A stretch of 17,240 nt of DNA from Pavlovales sp. CCMP2436 (lineage: Eukaryota > Haptophyta > Pavlovophyceae > Pavlovales): positions 62,368 through 79,607 of the forward strand of contig MU631860.1 in the NCBI GenBank assembly GCA_026770615.1. Reading direction: 5' to 3'. Shown here in pieces: positions 15,239-17,240 of the stretch. Within the stretch, counting starts at the first letter, position 1. Every line of letters begins with the position of its first letter. The position numbers and the translations under genes were made by a program. Under the pieces are notes generated by a model. That model was not told the DNA's origin. It saw nothing but the letters and a program-made list of their open reading frames with translations, and did not search any database.

Positions 15239-15814
15239 GAACACCGTACACGTTCAACGCTCCCTCCCAGAGGCAGAAGTGCCCAGAGAAAGACGAGGGG
15301 GGGGGTAATCAGTTACAAAATGACGAGCGCATCAAAAATTAGTCAACGACAGCTTCATCCCGACGTGGTAACCGACAAATATTAATTAGTGTGATGACGA
15401 GTCGAAGGCCGCCAGGCTCAATGCCACCGCAAGCCTCAGTCACCGCGGTTCGCCATCTACCGGCTCGACCCTTGTGGGGCTCAGTGTGGATCCCCGCCAC
15501 TCCCCGTCTGTACCCCACCCCCTCACTGCCTCAGCAGGGCTCAATCAATATGTCGGGGTGCGGTTTCGGAACATTGTTCCTAACCCTCTTGCGCTTTTAG
15601 CACGCCTCTACCAGCTGCAGAGGGGTGTGCGGATCTGTGTCGCTACTGTACTCATGGGCCCCGTGGATTGGCGCTTTACAGTTTACACGGTGGTGCAGGC
15701 CATGCATGGAGCTCTGATGACGGTGCCGGACAATGGGGATTCTGATAGGTGAGTGAGCTACTGTAATTAGGACCGTCTGCAGCTTGGCTTCCGCGCTACA
15801 AGAACTGCGTAGCT
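15239..15814. other. Spacer between the retrotransposon and VPS25
   Basis: A + strand frame is open from 15390 to 15752 (121 codons, no ATG until residue 81) and ends DNGDSDR just before a GTGAGT splice-donor-like site at 15750-15755. Its codon use is not as GC-biased as the host genes, and I recognise no domain (VDWRFTVYTVVQAMHGALMTVPD is the most protein-like part). It may be a gene remnant, an exon, or chance. The last 60 bp before 15815 are the presumed 3' untranslated region of VPS25. Confidence 0.35.
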
Positions 15815-16363
15815 TTAAAGCAGCTTCACGCCAACCTCGTCGTCGTCTCCTCCGACGGGCTTGGCGCCAAACGTGGCCGCTCTACCAGTCCGCACAAGCT
15901 CGGCCACCGCGGCGCGCACCAAATTGGAACCGAGCCCAAATAGTTCGCTGCCTCGCAGCGGCCCGTCCGCGTCGGCGGATTTGAGCTCTGCCATCGTGAA
16001 GACCCCTGATGCACCGCCGGCGCGCAGGTGCTGCGAAAGCTCGTCTGCCCAGTGCTTGATCGGCCGCCACCAGACCAGTAACAGTGGGTCGCCGGCTTTC
16101 GCGACCCACTGCGCTTCTCCGGCAGCGACGAGGGCCGCAGCGACCGTGAGCCGCGCCTGCTCGTCCAGCCGGCGGTCGATCTGATCGTTGGCGAAGGGCG
16201 GGCCGGCGGCGGCGGCGCCCACCGGGAGCGAGACACGCCGCGTGTCGCGGCAGTGTTCGAGCACGCACCTTCGCCAGAGCACCAGTTGTTCAGCGCGCGT
16301 CGCCGCCACCGGCTGTAGCGTGAAGAAAGGCGGGAGGTGGAAGTGAGGGACGGAGGCTGCCAT
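15815..16363 (-). CDS. VPS25: ESCRT-II complex subunit VPS25
   Basis: 182 residues from ATG 16361-16363 to TAA 15815-15817; known VPS25 proteins are about 175-200 residues. Two copies of VPS25 with VPS22 and VPS36 form ESCRT-II, which acts on endosomal membranes to sort ubiquitinated cargo into multivesicular bodies; VPS25 recruits ESCRT-III through VPS20. The family signature is clear: the PPFF motif at the N-terminus (HLPPFFTLQPV), then TRAEQLVLWRRCVLEHCR, FANDQIDRRL, EAQWV, the LLVWWRPIKHWADEL block, GVFTMAEL and the C-terminal GVKLL. These make the two winged-helix domains. I chose the start ten residues before PPFF, as in homologues; the frame is open further upstream, but that part is Arg-rich and overlaps the divergent neighbour. 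An acidic GGDDDE insertion precedes the end. The gene has no visible intron. Confidence 0.93.
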   Translation of the reverse strand: MAASVPHFHLPPFFTLQPVAATRAEQLVLWRRCVLEHCRDTRRVSLPVGAAAAGPPFANDQIDRRLDEQARLTVAAALVAAGEAQWVAKAGDPLLLVWWRPIKHWADELSQHLRAGGASGVFTMAELKSADADGPLRGSELFGLGSNLVRAAVAELVRTGRAATFGAKPVGGDDDEVGVKLL

Positions 16364-16479
16364 CCAGACTCTCGCGCGACGGCCCAGTCCGAGACCGTCC
16401 GCCCCCCTGGTCCGCCTTGCGAGCGACGAAAAGAAGTCGTGCAGACGAAAATCGAGAGCGCTCACTAACGCGACACGCC
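16364..16479. promoter_or_regulatory. Divergent promoter region between VPS25 and the phosphatase gene
   Basis: The two start codons are only 116 bp apart and point away from each other, so both promoters and 5' leaders must lie in this stretch or overlap the genes. It is GC-rich with no TATA box on either strand. A purine-rich block ACGAAAAGAAGTCG (16426-16439) is the most distinctive sequence. Confidence 0.5.
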
Positions 16480-17240
16480 ATGGAGGCCGAGCTCTCCGAA
16501 CGCGCCATGGACGCACGCGCGCTCTATAACCTGCTCAGCACGGACGACGTGGTGATCGTCGACGTGCGCGCGGAGGAGGCCTTTGTTGAGGCGCACGTCT
16601 GCGGCGCGTACCGCGGCTGGGTCGGCTCGGAGGGCCAGCTCCACTGCGAGCCCGCCCCGGGCTCGGCGGTTCCTGGCTGGACCGCGCGGACGTGCGTTGG
16701 GCGCCCCGTTGTGATGTGCGGGGACGACGATTCTGGCCTGTCGCGCGAGCACCCGGTCTGGGTCGCGCTTGCTTGCGACGGCACGGCCTGCGAGCTGCTC
16801 CTCCTGCCCGCCGGTGAGCTCGCCGCCTTCCAAAAGCGCTACGGCTCCCTCGTGTGCGTGGGCCGCGCGCTGCGCCTCGTCGGCGTGCGCGAGCCGCACT
16901 CGGCAGCGACGCGATTGCTGCCGTCCGAGGTGCTCCAGGGGCGCCTCTTCCTCTGCGACTTGCCGGCCGCCGCGCAGCTCGCGCGCAAGGAAGTGGCGAG
17001 CGGGCTGCGCCTTGCGCACGCAATCACCGTGATGGCCGAGCTTCCCCAAGAGATGTTCCCTGTCGCCGAGGCAGCACGCCGCGGTAGCGGCGTGCCGCAC
17101 ACCTTCTTCGCGTGCCACGACGCGTCTGGGGCCGATATCAAGGCTCACTTTGCCAGGGCGCACGCGATTATCGACCAGGCCGGCGAGGGGCGGGCCGTGT
17201 TGATCCACTGCTCGAAAGGCGTTTCCCGCTCGGCCAGTGC
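16480..17240 (+). CDS. Rhodanese-like plus dual-specificity phosphatase protein (runs off the window)
   Basis: 253 codons are open to the window edge from ATG 16480-16482, which has a good context (CGCCATGG); a second ATG is at residue 10. Codon ends are strongly G/C. Residues 10-125 look like a rhodanese/CDC25 fold: IVDVRAEEAFVEAHVCGAYRG, then VVMCGDDDSG with Cys80 at the usual active-site position, then LLLPAGELAAFQKRYG. Residues 147 onward are a dual-specificity phosphatase: LPSEVLQGRLFLCDLPAAAQLA, an Asp in ACHDASGADI (residue 214, expected general acid), and the signature HCSKGVSRS with Cys244 and Arg250. This arrangement is that of MAP-kinase phosphatases, which remove phosphate from Thr and Tyr of MAP kinases, but the substrate here is unknown. 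The C-terminal part of the phosphatase fold lies beyond the window. Confidence 0.88.
   Translation, partial: MEAELSERAMDARALYNLLSTDDVVIVDVRAEEAFVEAHVCGAYRGWVGSEGQLHCEPAPGSAVPGWTARTCVGRPVVMCGDDDSGLSREHPVWVALACDGTACELLLLPAGELAAFQKRYGSLVCVGRALRLVGVREPHSAATRLLPSEVLQGRLFLCDLPAAAQLARKEVASGLRLAHAITVMAELPQEMFPVAEAARRGSGVPHTFFACHDASGADIKAHFARAHAIIDQAGEGRAVLIHCSKGVSRSAS

Noticed and set aside
15861..16184. + strand frames opposite VPS25
   Set aside because: VPS25 family motifs on the minus strand cover this interval; the + frames are low-complexity shadows.
16465..17208. Minus-strand ORF of 247 codons opposite the phosphatase
   Set aside because: The + strand encodes clear rhodanese and phosphatase motifs with good codon bias; the minus frame is its shadow, rich in Arg/Ala/Gly/His.

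Overview
The window looks like nuclear DNA of a unicellular eukaryote. It holds an ESCRT-II subunit gene (VPS25), a rhodanese plus dual-specificity phosphatase gene, a Ty1/copia retrotransposon and eukaryotic DNA transposons. The cellular genes have strongly GC-ending codons and no visible introns, lie close together, and are separated by AT-rich or repeat-rich spacers. A GC-rich microalga (haptophyte-, pelagophyte- or stramenopile-like) would fit, but the sequence alone does not settle the lineage.

Layout. At 1-130 there is the probable C-terminal end of a + strand gene. From 131 to about 4290 lies repeat-rich spacer: a GTCGAGC-type minisatellite (564-890), an A/C-rich minus-strand ORF with an OTU cysteine-protease signature (1301-2218), a cluster of direct and inverted 21-bp repeats (2392-2590), a near-perfect foldback MITE with a target duplication (3358-3572), and a GC-rich minus-strand coding remnant (3761-4054).

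From 4293 to 15233 a single decayed Ty1/copia element lies on the minus strand. Its LTRs are 419 and 415 bp, with a 5-bp target duplication GAAGG. The domain order is gag with a CCHC zinc knuckle, a long linker with a 7-residue NKP repeat, protease, integrase, reverse transcriptase and RNase H. It has at least eight in-frame stops and several frameshifts.

Inside it, exactly between integrase and reverse transcriptase, sits a second transposon (6962-9899). This element has CACAG/CATAG terminal inverted repeats and a 3-bp target duplication (CTT), which is the signature of the CACTA/EnSpm superfamily. Removing it together with one CTT rejoins the polyprotein in frame, so both boundaries are well supported. 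It has no recognisable transposase, but it carries an intact, GC3-rich, 222-codon + strand ORF (7416-8084) that I do not recognise.

From 15239 to the end the sequence returns to host DNA. After about 575 bp of spacer come a minus-strand VPS25 gene (15815-16363) and, 116 bp away and divergent, a + strand rhodanese/dual-specificity phosphatase gene (16480 to beyond the window end). The two probably share a promoter region.

The window is therefore mainly a nested transposon landscape between ordinary cellular genes. The items most worth a second look are the CACTA-like element with its unknown cargo, the structural oddities of the copia element (no visible primer-binding site, start codon at the LTR edge, heptapeptide repeat), the foldback MITE, the orphan OTU ORF, and the phosphatase whose rhodanese domain keeps a cysteine.
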